NCBI RefSeq assembly: GCF_000300455.3
Contig: NZ_CP007215.2
Coordinates: 992,001-1,056,000, forward strand
Direction of reading: 5' to 3'
DNA from: Kosakonia sacchari SP1
GTDB taxonomy: Bacteria > Pseudomonadota > Gammaproteobacteria > Enterobacterales > Enterobacteriaceae
DNA length: 64,000 nucleotides
Part shown: positions 54,212 through 63,176 of the stretch, piece by piece
Numbering within the stretch: position 1 is the stretch's first letter
How the letters are laid out: each line of letters opens with the position of its first letter
Translations under genes and position numbers: made by a program
Notes under the pieces: generated by a model
Database searches by the model: none
What the model was told of the DNA's origin: nothing
Seen by the model: only the letters and a program-made list of their open reading frames with translations

Positions 54212-54249
54212 CGTCGAAAGTGGGAAGGTTTTGTTTTTATTTTCTTAAA

Positions 54250-54262
54250 AATCAATAAATTA
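54250..54262 (+). promoter_or_regulatory. IHF site upstream of hycA
   Basis: AATCAATAAATTA matches WATCAA-N4-TTR at all positions. It lies between the activator site and the hycA -24 box, the place where IHF bends DNA to bring FhlA to sigma-54 polymerase. Confidence 0.75.
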
Positions 54263-54267
54263 AATTT

Positions 54268-54283
54268 TGGCATGGATGATGCT
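54268..54283 (+). promoter_or_regulatory. Sigma-54 promoter of hycA
   Basis: TGGCAT-N5-ATGCT with GG (54269-54270) and GC (54281-54282) 10 nt apart. Transcription would start near 54294, ahead of the hycA ATG at 54321. Confidence 0.85.
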
Positions 54284-54320
54284 TTACCGCCGTTGTTTTT
54301 CATTAACCGGGTAAGCAGAC

Positions 54321-54788
54321 ATGACCATTTGGGAAATTAGCGAAAAGGCAGATTACATTGCCGGGCGGCATCACCGCCTGCAGGAAGAGTGGCGTAGCTA
54401 CTGTAACGCGTTAGTTCAGGGCGTTACGCTCTCCAAAGCGCGGTTGCATCACGCCATCGGCTGTGCGCCGGAACAGCAACTCTGCTTTGTGCTGTTCGAA
54501 CACTTCACGGTTTATATCACCCTGACCGGCGGCTTTAACGGTCACACCATTGAATATGCGATTGCCAATAAAGAGAGCGATGAGCGACGCGTGATTGCCA
54601 CAGCGCAGCTCTCCAGCGATGGCAAGGTCGATGGCGCGTTCAGCGTGCGCGATCGCGAAAAAGTGCTGGAGCATTATCTCGGCAAAATCGCCGCCGTTTA
54701 CGACAACCTGTACGCCGCAATGGAAGCGGATACGCCGGTCAATCTCACCACGCTTGCCAGCCACGCGCACGCGCCTGCGCTGGCCTGA
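54321..54788 (+). CDS. hycA: Regulator HycA, negative factor of the formate regulon
   Basis: The 155-residue soluble protein starts MTIWEISEKADYIAGRHH, as in E. coli HycA, and has about the same length. HycA lowers FhlA-dependent expression, probably by acting on FhlA. It is the first gene of the hyc operon. Confidence 0.95.
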   Translation: MTIWEISEKADYIAGRHHRLQEEWRSYCNALVQGVTLSKARLHHAIGCAPEQQLCFVLFEHFTVYITLTGGFNGHTIEYAIANKESDERRVIATAQLSSDGKVDGAFSVRDREKVLEHYLGKIAAVYDNLYAAMEADTPVNLTTLASHAHAPALA

Positions 54789-54795
54789 GTTTGGG

Positions 54796-54818
54796 TGTCG
54801 ACATGTGTCGAAGTGACA
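54796..54818. promoter_or_regulatory. Second FhlA-like site, hycA-hycB intergenic
   Basis: TGTCGACA (54796-54803) and TGTCG-AAG-TGACA (54806-54818) repeat the layout of the upstream site. E. coli has an FhlA site in the same interval, so this is likely functional. Confidence 0.6.
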
Positions 54819-54885
54819 CATGGCGCGACACGTTTCGTCATAAATGACCGCCCGTAACCAGGGTGAATCACCTGAGGATTTGCTG

Positions 54886-55494
54886 GTGAACCGTTTTGTA
54901 ATTGCCGATTCGGCGTTATGTATTGGGTGCCATACCTGCGAGGCTGCCTGCGCCGAAACGCACCGTGCGCATGGCCTGCAGGCGATGCCCCGGCTGCGCG
55001 TGATGCGCAGCGAAAAAGAGTCCGCGCCGCAGCAGTGCCACCACTGTGAAGACGCGCCCTGTGTGGGCGTTTGTCCGGTAAAAGCGATCAACCGTGTTGA
55101 AGGCGCGGTGCAGTTAAATGAAAGCCTGTGCGTCAGCTGCAAGCTGTGCGCGATTGCATGTCCTTTCGGCGCGATTGAGTTTTCCGGCAGCCGCCCGCTG
55201 GATATTCCCGCCAATGTTAACTCGCCCAAAGCACCCGCCGCGCCGCCTGCACCCGCGCGTGTCAGCACGTTGCTGGATTGGGTGCCCGGTGTGCGGGCCA
55301 TTGCGGTGAAGTGCGATCTCTGCCACTTCGATGCAGAAGGCCCGGCCTGCGTGCGGATGTGCCCGACCAAAGCACTGCATCTGGTCAATAACCGGGACAT
55401 CGCCAGAGCCAGCCGTCGCAAACGCGAGCAAACCCTCAACACGGATTACGGCGATTTATCGCTGTATACGCAGCTAAACCGGAGCGCGAAATGA
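54886..55494 (+). CDS. hycB: Formate hydrogenlyase Fe-S subunit HycB
   Basis: GTG at 54886, with GAGGA 8-9 nt upstream, gives 202 residues and a start like E. coli HycB (NRFVIADS); an ATG 14 codons upstream is less likely. Four [4Fe-4S] ferredoxin motifs are visible (CIGCHTCEAAC, CHHCEDAPC, CVSCKLCAIAC and CDLC plus CVRMC). It carries electrons from formate dehydrogenase FdhF to the hydrogenase. Confidence 0.96.
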   Translation: MNRFVIADSALCIGCHTCEAACAETHRAHGLQAMPRLRVMRSEKESAPQQCHHCEDAPCVGVCPVKAINRVEGAVQLNESLCVSCKLCAIACPFGAIEFSGSRPLDIPANVNSPKAPAAPPAPARVSTLLDWVPGVRAIAVKCDLCHFDAEGPACVRMCPTKALHLVNNRDIARASRRKREQTLNTDYGDLSLYTQLNRSAK

Positions 55495-57305
55495 CTATCC
55501 TCTCTTTGTTAAGCGCTGCTGTCGCGGTGCTCACCTGCGCCGCCATGTTGGCCTATCTGTTTATGCCGTTCAAAGCGTTAAGCGGTCTGTTTGCCGGGCT
55601 TGGCGGCGCTATCGGCTGTGCAATGGCGGCAGCCTGCGGCGTGATGGCATTAACCGACGCCGTGACGGTGAGCGGCATGATACCGCTGATTCAGTACCAC
55701 ATTCTGATCACTCCGCTGAGCGCCGTATGGTTGATAACGCTCGGTGTTTGCGGCGGTTTTGTTAGCCTGTACTCCATTTACTGGCATCGTCATGAAGCGG
55801 TGAAAGCCAACGGTCTGCTGATGAACTTACTGCTGGTCGCCGCGCTGTGCGCGGTGAGCGCGGCAAACTTCGGCGCGTTGGTGATCATGGCGGAAATTAT
55901 GGCGCTGAGTGCGGTATTCCTGACCGGCTGTAGCAAATCCGGCAAGCTGTGGTTTGTTATGGGCCGCTGCGGTACGGTGCTGCTGGCGCTGGCCTGCTGG
56001 TTGCTGTGGCAGCGTTATCAGACGCTGGATTTTGCACTGCTCGGTACACATGCGCTCGGCAGTGACATCTGGCTGCTCGGCGTGATCGGTTTTGGCCTGC
56101 TAGCCGGGATTATTCCGCTGCATGCCTGGGTGCCGCAGGCGCATGCCACTGCACCTGCCCCGGCGGCGGCGCTGTTTTCCACGGTAGTGATGAAAATCGG
56201 TTTGTTCGGCATTCTGAGCCTTTCACTGCTCGGCGGCCAACCGCCGCTGTGGTGGGGCGTTGCGCTGCTGGTGTTTGGCATAATTACCGCTTTTGTCGGC
56301 GGGCTGTATGCACTGATGGAGCATAATATCCAGCGCCTGTTGGCATACCACACGCTGGAGAACATCGGCATCATTCTGCTCGGTCTGGGCGCTGGCGTCA
56401 CCGGCCTTGCGCTGCAACAACCTGTTTTGCTGGCGCTGGGGCTGACCGGCGGCCTGTATCACCTTTTCAACCACAGCCTGTTTAAAAGCACGCTGTTCCT
56501 CGGTGCGGGTACGCTGTGGTTTGGCACCGGTTATCGCGATATCGAAAAACTGGGCGGCATCGGTAAAAAGATGCCGGTTATCTCGCTGGCAATGCTGGTC
56601 GGGCTGATGGCGATGGCGGCGCTGCCACCGCTCAACGGTTTTGCCGGTGAGTGGGTGATTTATCAATCCTTCTTTGGTTTAAGCACCAGCGGCCATTTTC
56701 TGCTGCAACTGCTGGGGCCACTGCTGGCGGTTGGCCTGGCAATTACCGGTGCGCTGGCGGTGATGTGCATGGCGAAAGTCTATGGCGTCACATTTCTTGG
56801 CTCGCCGCGAAGCGCTCAGGCGGAAAACCCACGTTCTATTCCCTGGTTAATGACTAGTGTGGTCGCCGCGCTGGCCATTTGCTGCGTCATTGGCGGTGTT
56901 GCCGCGCCGTGGCTGATGCCGCGCCTGTTTGCCGCCGTACCGTTACCGCTGCAAACGGCGAACACCGTGGTGTCGCAGCCGATGATCGCGCTGTTGCTGA
57001 TTGCCACGCCGCTGCTGCCGTTACTGCTGATTATGCTGTTTAAAGGCGATCGCCTGCCTGCCCGCCGTCGCGGCAGCGCCTGGGTGTGTGGTTACGATCA
57101 CGAAGGATCAATGGTGATTACCGCGCATGGTTTCGCCATGCCGGTGAAAGCGGCCTTTGCCCCGGTGCTGAAACTGCGGAAATGGCTGGAGCCCCGGCTT
57201 CCTGTTCCCGGCTGGCACGGTGATAGCGCGCCGGTGCTGTTTCGTCGGCTGGCGCTGATTGAGCTGGCGGTGCTGGTGGTAGTGGTGATTTCACGAGGAG
57301 CCTGA
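55491..57305 (+). CDS. hycC: Formate hydrogenlyase membrane subunit HycC
   Basis: The 604-residue protein has about 14-16 membrane helices and belongs to the NuoL/M/N-type antiporter family (LLGVIGFGLLAGIIPLHAW, HAWVPQAHATAPAPAAALF). It anchors the complex and may take part in ion translocation. It overlaps hycB by 4 nt and hycD by 1. Confidence 0.96.
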   Translation: MTILSLLSAAVAVLTCAAMLAYLFMPFKALSGLFAGLGGAIGCAMAAACGVMALTDAVTVSGMIPLIQYHILITPLSAVWLITLGVCGGFVSLYSIYWHRHEAVKANGLLMNLLLVAALCAVSAANFGALVIMAEIMALSAVFLTGCSKSGKLWFVMGRCGTVLLALACWLLWQRYQTLDFALLGTHALGSDIWLLGVIGFGLLAGIIPLHAWVPQAHATAPAPAAALFSTVVMKIGLFGILSLSLLGGQPPLWWGVALLVFGIITAFVGGLYALMEHNIQRLLAYHTLENIGIILLGLGAGVTGLALQQPVLLALGLTGGLYHLFNHSLFKSTLFLGAGTLWFGTGYRDIEKLGGIGKKMPVISLAMLVGLMAMAALPPLNGFAGEWVIYQSFFGLSTSGHFLLQLLGPLLAVGLAITGALAVMCMAKVYGVTFLGSPRSAQAENPRSIPWLMTSVVAALAICCVIGGVAAPWLMPRLFAAVPLPLQTANTVVSQPMIALLLIATPLLPLLLIMLFKGDRLPARRRGSAWVCGYDHEGSMVITAHGFAMPVKAAFAPVLKLRKWLEPRLPVPGWHGDSAPVLFRRLALIELAVLVVVVISRGA

Positions 57306-58234
57306 TGATGAGTTTTCTGTTTGCTTTACTCCAGGCGCTGGTGTTGTTTGCCGCAGCGCCGCTGCTTTCCGGCATCAGCCGTGTGGCGCGTGCGCGTTTG
57401 CACAACCGGCGCGGGCCGGGCGTGCTGCAGGAATACCGCGATCTGCTGAAACTGCTGGGCCGGCAAAGTATTGCTCCGGCGGCGTCGGGCTGGGTATTTC
57501 GCCTGACACCGTTTGTGATGGTGGGCGTCATGTTGACCGTCGCGACCGCGTTACCGGTGGTGACGATTGCCTCGCCGCTGCCGGAACTGGGCGATCTGAT
57601 CACGCTGATTTATCTGTTCGCCATTGCCCGCTTTTTCTTTGCCATCGCCGGGCTTGATACCGGCAGCCCGTTTACCGGGCTAGGCGCGAGCCGTGAAGCG
57701 ATGCTCGGCGTGCTGGTCGAGCCGATTTTACTGCTTGGCCTGTGGGTGGCGGCGCTGGTCGCTGGCTCGACACACATTAGCTACATCACCAATACCGTCT
57801 ATCACTGGCCGCTCTCTCGCAGCATTCCTCTGTTCCTGGCGCTGTGCGCCTGTGCTTTCGCCACCTTTATCGAGATGGGCAAACTGCCGTTTGATCTCGC
57901 GGAAGCGGAGCAGGAGTTGCAGGAAGGGCCGCTGTCTGAGTACAGCGGCAGCGGTTTTGCCGTGATGAAGTGGGGCATCAGCTTAAAACAACTGGTGGTG
58001 CTGCAACTGTTTGTTGGCGTGTTTCTGCCCTGGGGGCAAATGACCACCTTTAGCGCCACCGGTTTGCTGCTGGCGCTGGTGATTGCTGTGGTGAAACTGG
58101 TCGCTGGCGTGCTGATTATCGCCCTGTTTGAGAACAGCATGGCGCGTTTGCGTTTTGTCGCTACGTCACGCGTGACCTGGGCCGGTTTCGGCGTCGCCTT
58201 TTTAGCCTTCGTCTCCTTGCTGGCGACGTATTAA
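57305..58234 (+). CDS. hycD: Formate hydrogenlyase membrane subunit HycD
   Basis: The 309-residue NuoH-like protein has about eight membrane helices and the family motifs RARLHNRRGPGVLQEY (~28-43) and EMGKLPFDLAEAEQELQEG (~195-213). It links the hydrogenase arm to the membrane. Two adjacent ATG codons exist; the second starts 3 nt later. Confidence 0.96.
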   Translation: MMSFLFALLQALVLFAAAPLLSGISRVARARLHNRRGPGVLQEYRDLLKLLGRQSIAPAASGWVFRLTPFVMVGVMLTVATALPVVTIASPLPELGDLITLIYLFAIARFFFAIAGLDTGSPFTGLGASREAMLGVLVEPILLLGLWVAALVAGSTHISYITNTVYHWPLSRSIPLFLALCACAFATFIEMGKLPFDLAEAEQELQEGPLSEYSGSGFAVMKWGISLKQLVVLQLFVGVFLPWGQMTTFSATGLLLALVIAVVKLVAGVLIIALFENSMARLRFVATSRVTWAGFGVAFLAFVSLLATY

Positions 58235-58246
58235 GAGAGTTTGAGC

Positions 58247-59959
58247 ATGTCTGAAGAAAAAATCGGTCAACACTATCTTGCCGCCCTGCACGAGAAATTT
58301 CCCGGCGTGGTGCTGGATGAAGCGTGGCAGACCAAAGACCAGATTACCATCACCATCAAGGTGAACTACCTGCCGGAAGTCGTCGAGTACCTTTACTACC
58401 AGCAGGGTGGCTGGCTTTCCGTCCTGTTTGGTAACGATGAACGTAAGCTGAACGGCCATTTTGCTGTTTATTACGTGCTGTCGATGGAGCAGGGCGTGAA
58501 ATGCTGGATCACGGTGCGCGTGGAAGTGGATGCGCTGAAACCGGAATATCCTTCCGTAACGCCGCGCGTACCAGCAGCGGTGTGGGGCGAGCGCGAAGTG
58601 CGCGACATGTACGGCTTGATCCCGGTGGGCCTGCCGGATGAGCGCCGCCTTGTGCTGCCGGATGACTGGCCGGATGAACTCTACCCGCTGCGTAAAGACA
58701 GCATGGACTATCGTCAGCGTCCCGCGCCGACCACCGATGCGGAAACCTACGAGTTTATTAATGAGCTGGGCGATAAGAAAAACAATGTGGTGCCGATTGG
58801 CCCGCTGCATGTGACTTCCGACGAACCAGGCCACTTCCGCCTGTTTGTTGACGGCGAGAATATTGTCGATGCCGACTACCGCATGTTTTACGTCCATCGC
58901 GGCATGGAGAAGCTGGCGGAAACCCGCATGGGCTACAACGAAGTCACGTTCCTTTCCGATCGCGTCTGCGGCATCTGCGGCTTTGCCCACAGCACGGCCT
59001 ATACCACGTCGGTAGAAAACGCGATGGGCATTGTCGTGCCGGAACGCGCGCAGATGATCCGCGCCATTTTGCTCGAAGTGGAACGCCTGCACTCCAACTT
59101 ACTCAACCTTGGCCTGGCCTGCCACTTTGTCGGTTTTGACTCCGGGTTTATGCAGTTTTTCCGCGTGCGCGAAGCCTCCATGAAGATGGCGGAAATCCTC
59201 ACCGGGGCGCGTAAAACCTACGGCCTGAACCTGATTGGCGGTATCCGCCGCGACATGTTGAAAGACGACATGATCCAGACTCGCCAGCTAGCGCAGCAGA
59301 TGCGCCGCGATGTCACCGAGCTGGTGGAAATGCTGATGAGCACGCCAAACATTGAGCAGCGCACCGTGGGCATTGGTCGCCTCGACCCGCAAATCGCCCG
59401 CGATTTCAGTAACGTTGGTCCGATGGTGCGCGCCAGCGGACACGCCCGCGATACTCGCGCCGACCACCCGTTTGTTGGTTACGGCCTGTTGCCGATGACC
59501 GTGCACACTGAACAAGGCTGCGATGTGATTTCACGCCTGAAAGTGCGCATTAATGAAGTGCTGACCGCGCTCAATATGATCGATTACGGTCTCGACAACC
59601 TGCCTGGCGGCCCGCTGATGGTGGAAGGTTTTACCTATATTCCGCACCGTTTCGCGCTCGGTTTCTCTGAAGCGCCGCGCGGGGACGATATCCACTGGAG
59701 CATGACCGGCGATAACCAGAAACTTTACCGCTGGCGCTGCCGTGCGGCGACGTACGCCAACTGGCCGACGCTGCGCTATATGCTGCGCGGTAACACGGTT
59801 TCCGACGCCCCGCTGATCATCGGCAGCCTCGACCCCTGCTACTCCTGCACCGACCGCATGACGGTGGTGGATGTGCGCAAGAAGAAAAGCAAGGTCGTGG
59901 CTTATAAAGAGCTGGAGCGTTACGGGGTTGAGCGTAAGAACTCGCCGTTGAAATCATGA
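58247..59959 (+). CDS. hycE: Hydrogenase 3 large subunit HycE
   Basis: The ATG at 58247 (570 residues) gives the E. coli start MSEEK; an in-frame TTG two codons earlier is less likely. A NuoC-like N-terminal part is followed by the NuoD-like NiFe subunit with ligands RVCGICG (~239-245) and DPCYSC (~529-534). The C-terminal tail after VDVR (~32 residues) is the piece HycI removes. It is the proton-reducing catalytic subunit. Confidence 0.97.
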   Translation: MSEEKIGQHYLAALHEKFPGVVLDEAWQTKDQITITIKVNYLPEVVEYLYYQQGGWLSVLFGNDERKLNGHFAVYYVLSMEQGVKCWITVRVEVDALKPEYPSVTPRVPAAVWGEREVRDMYGLIPVGLPDERRLVLPDDWPDELYPLRKDSMDYRQRPAPTTDAETYEFINELGDKKNNVVPIGPLHVTSDEPGHFRLFVDGENIVDADYRMFYVHRGMEKLAETRMGYNEVTFLSDRVCGICGFAHSTAYTTSVENAMGIVVPERAQMIRAILLEVERLHSNLLNLGLACHFVGFDSGFMQFFRVREASMKMAEILTGARKTYGLNLIGGIRRDMLKDDMIQTRQLAQQMRRDVTELVEMLMSTPNIEQRTVGIGRLDPQIARDFSNVGPMVRASGHARDTRADHPFVGYGLLPMTVHTEQGCDVISRLKVRINEVLTALNMIDYGLDNLPGGPLMVEGFTYIPHRFALGFSEAPRGDDIHWSMTGDNQKLYRWRCRAATYANWPTLRYMLRGNTVSDAPLIIGSLDPCYSCTDRMTVVDVRKKKSKVVAYKELERYGVERKNSPLKS

Positions 59960-59975
59960 GGGGAGAACGGTAGCG

Positions 59976-60518
59976 ATGTTTACCTTTATCAAAAAAGTGA
60001 TCAAAACCGGTACGGCAACCAGCAATTACCCGCTGACGCCGATGCCGGTCGACAAAAACTTTCGTGGCAAGCCGCAGCACAACCCGCAGCAGTGCATTGG
60101 CTGTGCCGCCTGCGTCAACGCCTGTCCGTCGAATGCGCTGTCGGTAGAAACCGATCTCGCCACCGGCGAGCTGGCATGGCAATTCAATCTGGGGCGCTGC
60201 ATCTTCTGCGCCCGTTGCGAAGAAGTGTGCCCGACGGCCGCTATCAAACTTTCGCAGGAGTATGAACTGGCGGTATGGAACAAAGCTGATTTCCTGCAAC
60301 AGTCGCGCTTTGAACTGTGCCAGTGCCGCGAATGCGCCCGGCCATTCGCAGTGCAAAAAGAGATCGACTACGCCATTGCGCTGCTGGCACATAACGGTGA
60401 TAGCCGGGCAGAGCTGCATCGTGAAAGTTTTGAAACCTGCCCGGAGTGTAAGCGCCAGAAGTGTTTGGTGCCGTCCGATCGCATTGAATTGACCCGCCAT
60501 ATGAGAGAGGCCAGCTAA
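59976..60518 (+). CDS. hycF: Formate hydrogenlyase Fe-S subunit HycF
   Basis: The 180-residue NuoI-like protein has two [4Fe-4S] motifs ([11 protein letters not shown] and [11 protein letters not shown], ~45-80). Extra cysteines ([15 protein letters not shown]) in the C-terminal part form a zinc-ribbon-like end. It passes electrons between HycB and HycG. Confidence 0.96.
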   Translation: MFTFIKKVIKTGTATSNYPLTPMPVDKNFRGKPQHNPQQCIGCAACVNACPSNALSVETDLATGELAWQFNLGRCIFCARCEEVCPTAAIKLSQEYELAVWNKADFLQQSRFELCQCRECARPFAVQKEIDYAIALLAHNGDSRAELHRESFETCPECKRQKCLVPSDRIELTRHMREAS

Positions 60519-61282
60519 TGAGCCAGCTGTTAGGTCCGCGCGATGCGGACGGTATTCCGGTACCGATGACGGTGGAGGAGTCCATCGCCAGCATGAAAGC
60601 CTCGCTGCTGAATAAGATCAAACGATCCGCCTATGTCTACCGGGTGGATTGCGGCGGTTGCAACGGCTGCGAAATCGAGATTTTTGCCACGCTTTCGCCG
60701 CTGTTCGACGCTGAACGCTTTGGTATCAAAGTGGTTCCGTCACCGCGTCATGCCGATATTCTGCTGTTTACCGGGGCGGTAACCCGCGCGATGCGATCGC
60801 CTGCGCTGCGTGCCTGGCAATCTGCGCCGGATCCCAAAATCTGTATCTCCTACGGCGCGTGCGGCAATAGCGGTGGTATCTTCCACGACCTGTACTGCGT
60901 GTGGGGCGGCACCGACAAAATTGTGCCGGTGGATGTCTATATTCCCGGCTGCCCGCCAACGCCCGCGGCCACGTTGTATGGTTTCGCCATGGCGCTGGGC
61001 TTGCTGGAGCAGAAAATCCATGCTCGTTTGCCTGGTGAGCAGGACGACCAGCCGGCCGAGATTTTGCACCCGGCGATGGTGCAGCCGCTGCGCGTGAAAG
61101 TCGATCGCACCGCGCGTCGGCTGGCGGGTTACCGCTACGGCCGCCAGATTGCCGATGACTATCTGCGTTTGCGCAGTGTCGGCGAACATGAAGTGGTTAA
61201 CTGGCTGGCGCAGGAGAACGATCCGCGCCTGACCGAGATTGTCAGCCATCTGAACCAGGTGGTGCAGGAGGCGAAAATCTGA
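60518..61282 (+). CDS. hycG: Hydrogenase 3 small subunit HycG
   Basis: The 254-residue NuoB-like subunit has the proximal [4Fe-4S] ligands [10 protein letters not shown] (~46-55), GACGNSGG and CPPTPAA. It sits next to HycE and feeds its NiFe centre. It overlaps both neighbours by 1 nt. Confidence 0.97.
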   Translation: MSQLLGPRDADGIPVPMTVEESIASMKASLLNKIKRSAYVYRVDCGGCNGCEIEIFATLSPLFDAERFGIKVVPSPRHADILLFTGAVTRAMRSPALRAWQSAPDPKICISYGACGNSGGIFHDLYCVWGGTDKIVPVDVYIPGCPPTPAATLYGFAMALGLLEQKIHARLPGEQDDQPAEILHPAMVQPLRVKVDRTARRLAGYRYGRQIADDYLRLRSVGEHEVVNWLAQENDPRLTEIVSHLNQVVQEAKI

Positions 61283-61692
61283 TGGGCGAATCGGTGGTCT
61301 TTAGCCAGTTGCGGCGTAAATTTATCGACGAGAACGACGCGACGCCCGCACAGGCGCAGCAAGTGGTTTATTACAGCCTGGCTATCGGCCACCATTTGGG
61401 GGTGATCGACTGCCTGGAAACGGCGCTCTCCTGCCCGTGGGAGGATTACCTGGCGTGGATCGCCACGCTGGAGGTGGGCAGTGAAGCGCGGCGCAAAATG
61501 GAAGGCGTACCGCGCTACGGCGAAATTGTTATCGACAGCACGCACGTGATGCTGCTGGCAAACGCGTTTGATCGGGCGCAGGTGCGGCAAAATGCGCAGC
61601 AACTCGCCTGGAGCAAAGCGCTGTTGTCGATGCTGCATGATATCCATCAGGAAAGCGCCATCTATTTAATGGTGAGGAGATTACGTGACTGA
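61282..61692 (+). CDS. hycH: Formate hydrogenlyase maturation protein HycH
   Basis: The 136-residue soluble protein matches E. coli HycH in place and length ([18 protein letters not shown]). HycH is needed for activity but is not part of the final complex; it probably assists HycE assembly. It overlaps hycI by 8 nt. Confidence 0.95.
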   Translation: MGESVVFSQLRRKFIDENDATPAQAQQVVYYSLAIGHHLGVIDCLETALSCPWEDYLAWIATLEVGSEARRKMEGVPRYGEIVIDSTHVMLLANAFDRAQVRQNAQQLAWSKALLSMLHDIHQESAIYLMVRRLRD

Positions 61693-62140
61693 CGTATTGC
61701 TGTGTGTGGGCAACAGTATGATGGGCGACGATGGCGCTGGCCCGTTGCTGGCGCAAATGTGCGCCGAAAACCCGCAGGGTAACTGGCAGGTGATTGACGG
61801 TGGCAGCGCGCCGGAAAACGATGTGGTGGCGATTCGTGAACTGAAACCCTCACGGCTGCTGATTGTCGATGCGACCGATATGGGGCTCAACCCCGGCGAT
61901 ATCCGCGTAGTGGACCCGGATGACATTGCCGAAATGTTCCTGATGACCACCCACAATATGCCGCTCAACTACCTGATTGATCAGTTGAAAGAGGATATCG
62001 GTGAGGTGATTTTTCTCGGCATTCAGCCGGATATTGTCGGGTTTTACTATCCGATGACGCCGCCGGTAAAAGCTGCGGTGGAATGTATCTACCAGCGGCT
62101 GGCGGGCTGGGAAGGTAATGGCGGTTTCGACAATCTATAA
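61685..62140 (+). CDS. hycI: Hydrogenase 3 maturation endopeptidase HycI
   Basis: The 151-residue protease has the nickel-recognition residues of the family: Asp in MMGDDGAGP (~15), Asp in LLIVDATDMG (~61) and His in TTHNMPL (~89). It cuts the C-terminal tail of HycE after nickel insertion. It closes the operon. Confidence 0.97.
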   Translation: MTDVLLCVGNSMMGDDGAGPLLAQMCAENPQGNWQVIDGGSAPENDVVAIRELKPSRLLIVDATDMGLNPGDIRVVDPDDIAEMFLMTTHNMPLNYLIDQLKEDIGEVIFLGIQPDIVGFYYPMTPPVKAAVECIYQRLAGWEGNGGFDNL

Positions 62141-62145
62141 ATGGT

Positions 62146-62163
62146 GCGCCGGTTGCCCGGCGC
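62146..62163. terminator. Hairpin between hycI and the diguanylate cyclase gene
   Basis: GCGCCGG and CCGGCGC form a 7-bp stem with a 4-nt loop between the convergent genes; T residues are sparse. Confidence 0.45.
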
Positions 62164-62169
62164 AGTCAT

Positions 62170-63126
62170 TTAACGACGACGTTTTTCCGCGTACATCACT
62201 TTGTCGCAATCTTCCAGCATGTCGCGCAGCGTGGCGTATCGACTGCCGCCGTTTTCGATAATGCCGTGCGAATAATTGATGTGGTAATTCTTACCGGACA
62301 GATGATCGATGGCGTCCATCCGCGATTGCAGATCGAATAAAAACGCATCCACGTCATTCACGGCGAGATTTCCCAGCAGCACCGCAAACTCCCCGCCGCC
62401 GAGACGCGCGGCAATATCCTGCTCTTTCAGGCATTTCGTCAGGTTGCTGGCGAAGATTTTTACCACCTCATCGCCCTCTTTACTGCCCAGCAACTCATTA
62501 ATGGCTTTCAGATTATCAATGCTGAAATAGAGCAGGCTGAAGGGTTTTTTATGCTCTTTTAGCCACGCGAAGCGCTTCTCACCGGTGCGGTAAAAACCGC
62601 GATTGTTTGGCATCCCGGTCAGGCTGTCGGTCATCGCCATGCTGAGAATCAAAAACTCATCTTCCACGATGGCGGCGAAGTCGAGCAGGGTGTTGATTTC
62701 CGCACTGGAAAACGGGCGCGGATAGGTGTCGATAATACAAATTGTCCCGGCTATCGCACCGTCTGGCAGGCGCACCGGGCAGCCAGCGTAAAAGCGCACC
62801 CAGGGCTCACCAACGACAAACGGGTTATCGGCAAAACGCGGATCGGCGAGGGTATCTTTCACAATAAAAGTCCCCTCTTCGAGGATGGCATGAGCGCAAA
62901 AGGAGAGATTGCGCGGTGTTTCGTGAGTATCGACACCGCTGCGCGACAGCAACCACTGGCGATCGCGATCGAGCAGGCTGATGACCGCGATCGGTACGTC
63001 AAAGGTGGTCTTCGCCGTACGGGTTAACCGGTCAAAGCGCTCATCATCCTTTTTATCAAGCAAATCCATCATATATAGCGACTTCAGCCGCTCGATTTCA
63101 TTGACTGGCATGGCCGGAAAGATCAT
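62170..63126 (-). CDS. GAF-GGDEF protein with degenerate GGGEF motif
   Basis: The 318-residue protein starts behind GAGGA. An N-terminal GAF-type sensor (~20-150, FDRLTRTAKTTFDVPIAVISL, SFCAHAILEEGTFIVKD) precedes a GGDEF domain (~165-318). The active-site loop reads RLGGGEF, so the third residue, normally Asp or Glu for metal binding, is Gly. Diguanylate cyclase activity may be reduced or lost; it may bind c-di-GMP or GTP instead. It is not part of the hyc operon. Confidence 0.88.
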   Translation of the reverse strand: MIFPAMPVNEIERLKSLYMMDLLDKKDDERFDRLTRTAKTTFDVPIAVISLLDRDRQWLLSRSGVDTHETPRNLSFCAHAILEEGTFIVKDTLADPRFADNPFVVGEPWVRFYAGCPVRLPDGAIAGTICIIDTYPRPFSSAEINTLLDFAAIVEDEFLILSMAMTDSLTGMPNNRGFYRTGEKRFAWLKEHKKPFSLLYFSIDNLKAINELLGSKEGDEVVKIFASNLTKCLKEQDIAARLGGGEFAVLLGNLAVNDVDAFLFDLQSRMDAIDHLSGKNYHINYSHGIIENGGSRYATLRDMLEDCDKVMYAEKRRR

Positions 63127-63176
63127 AGCTCATCCTCGCTCTGTTCTGTTTCCTAAAGTGTAGACAGTTCTTCTGA

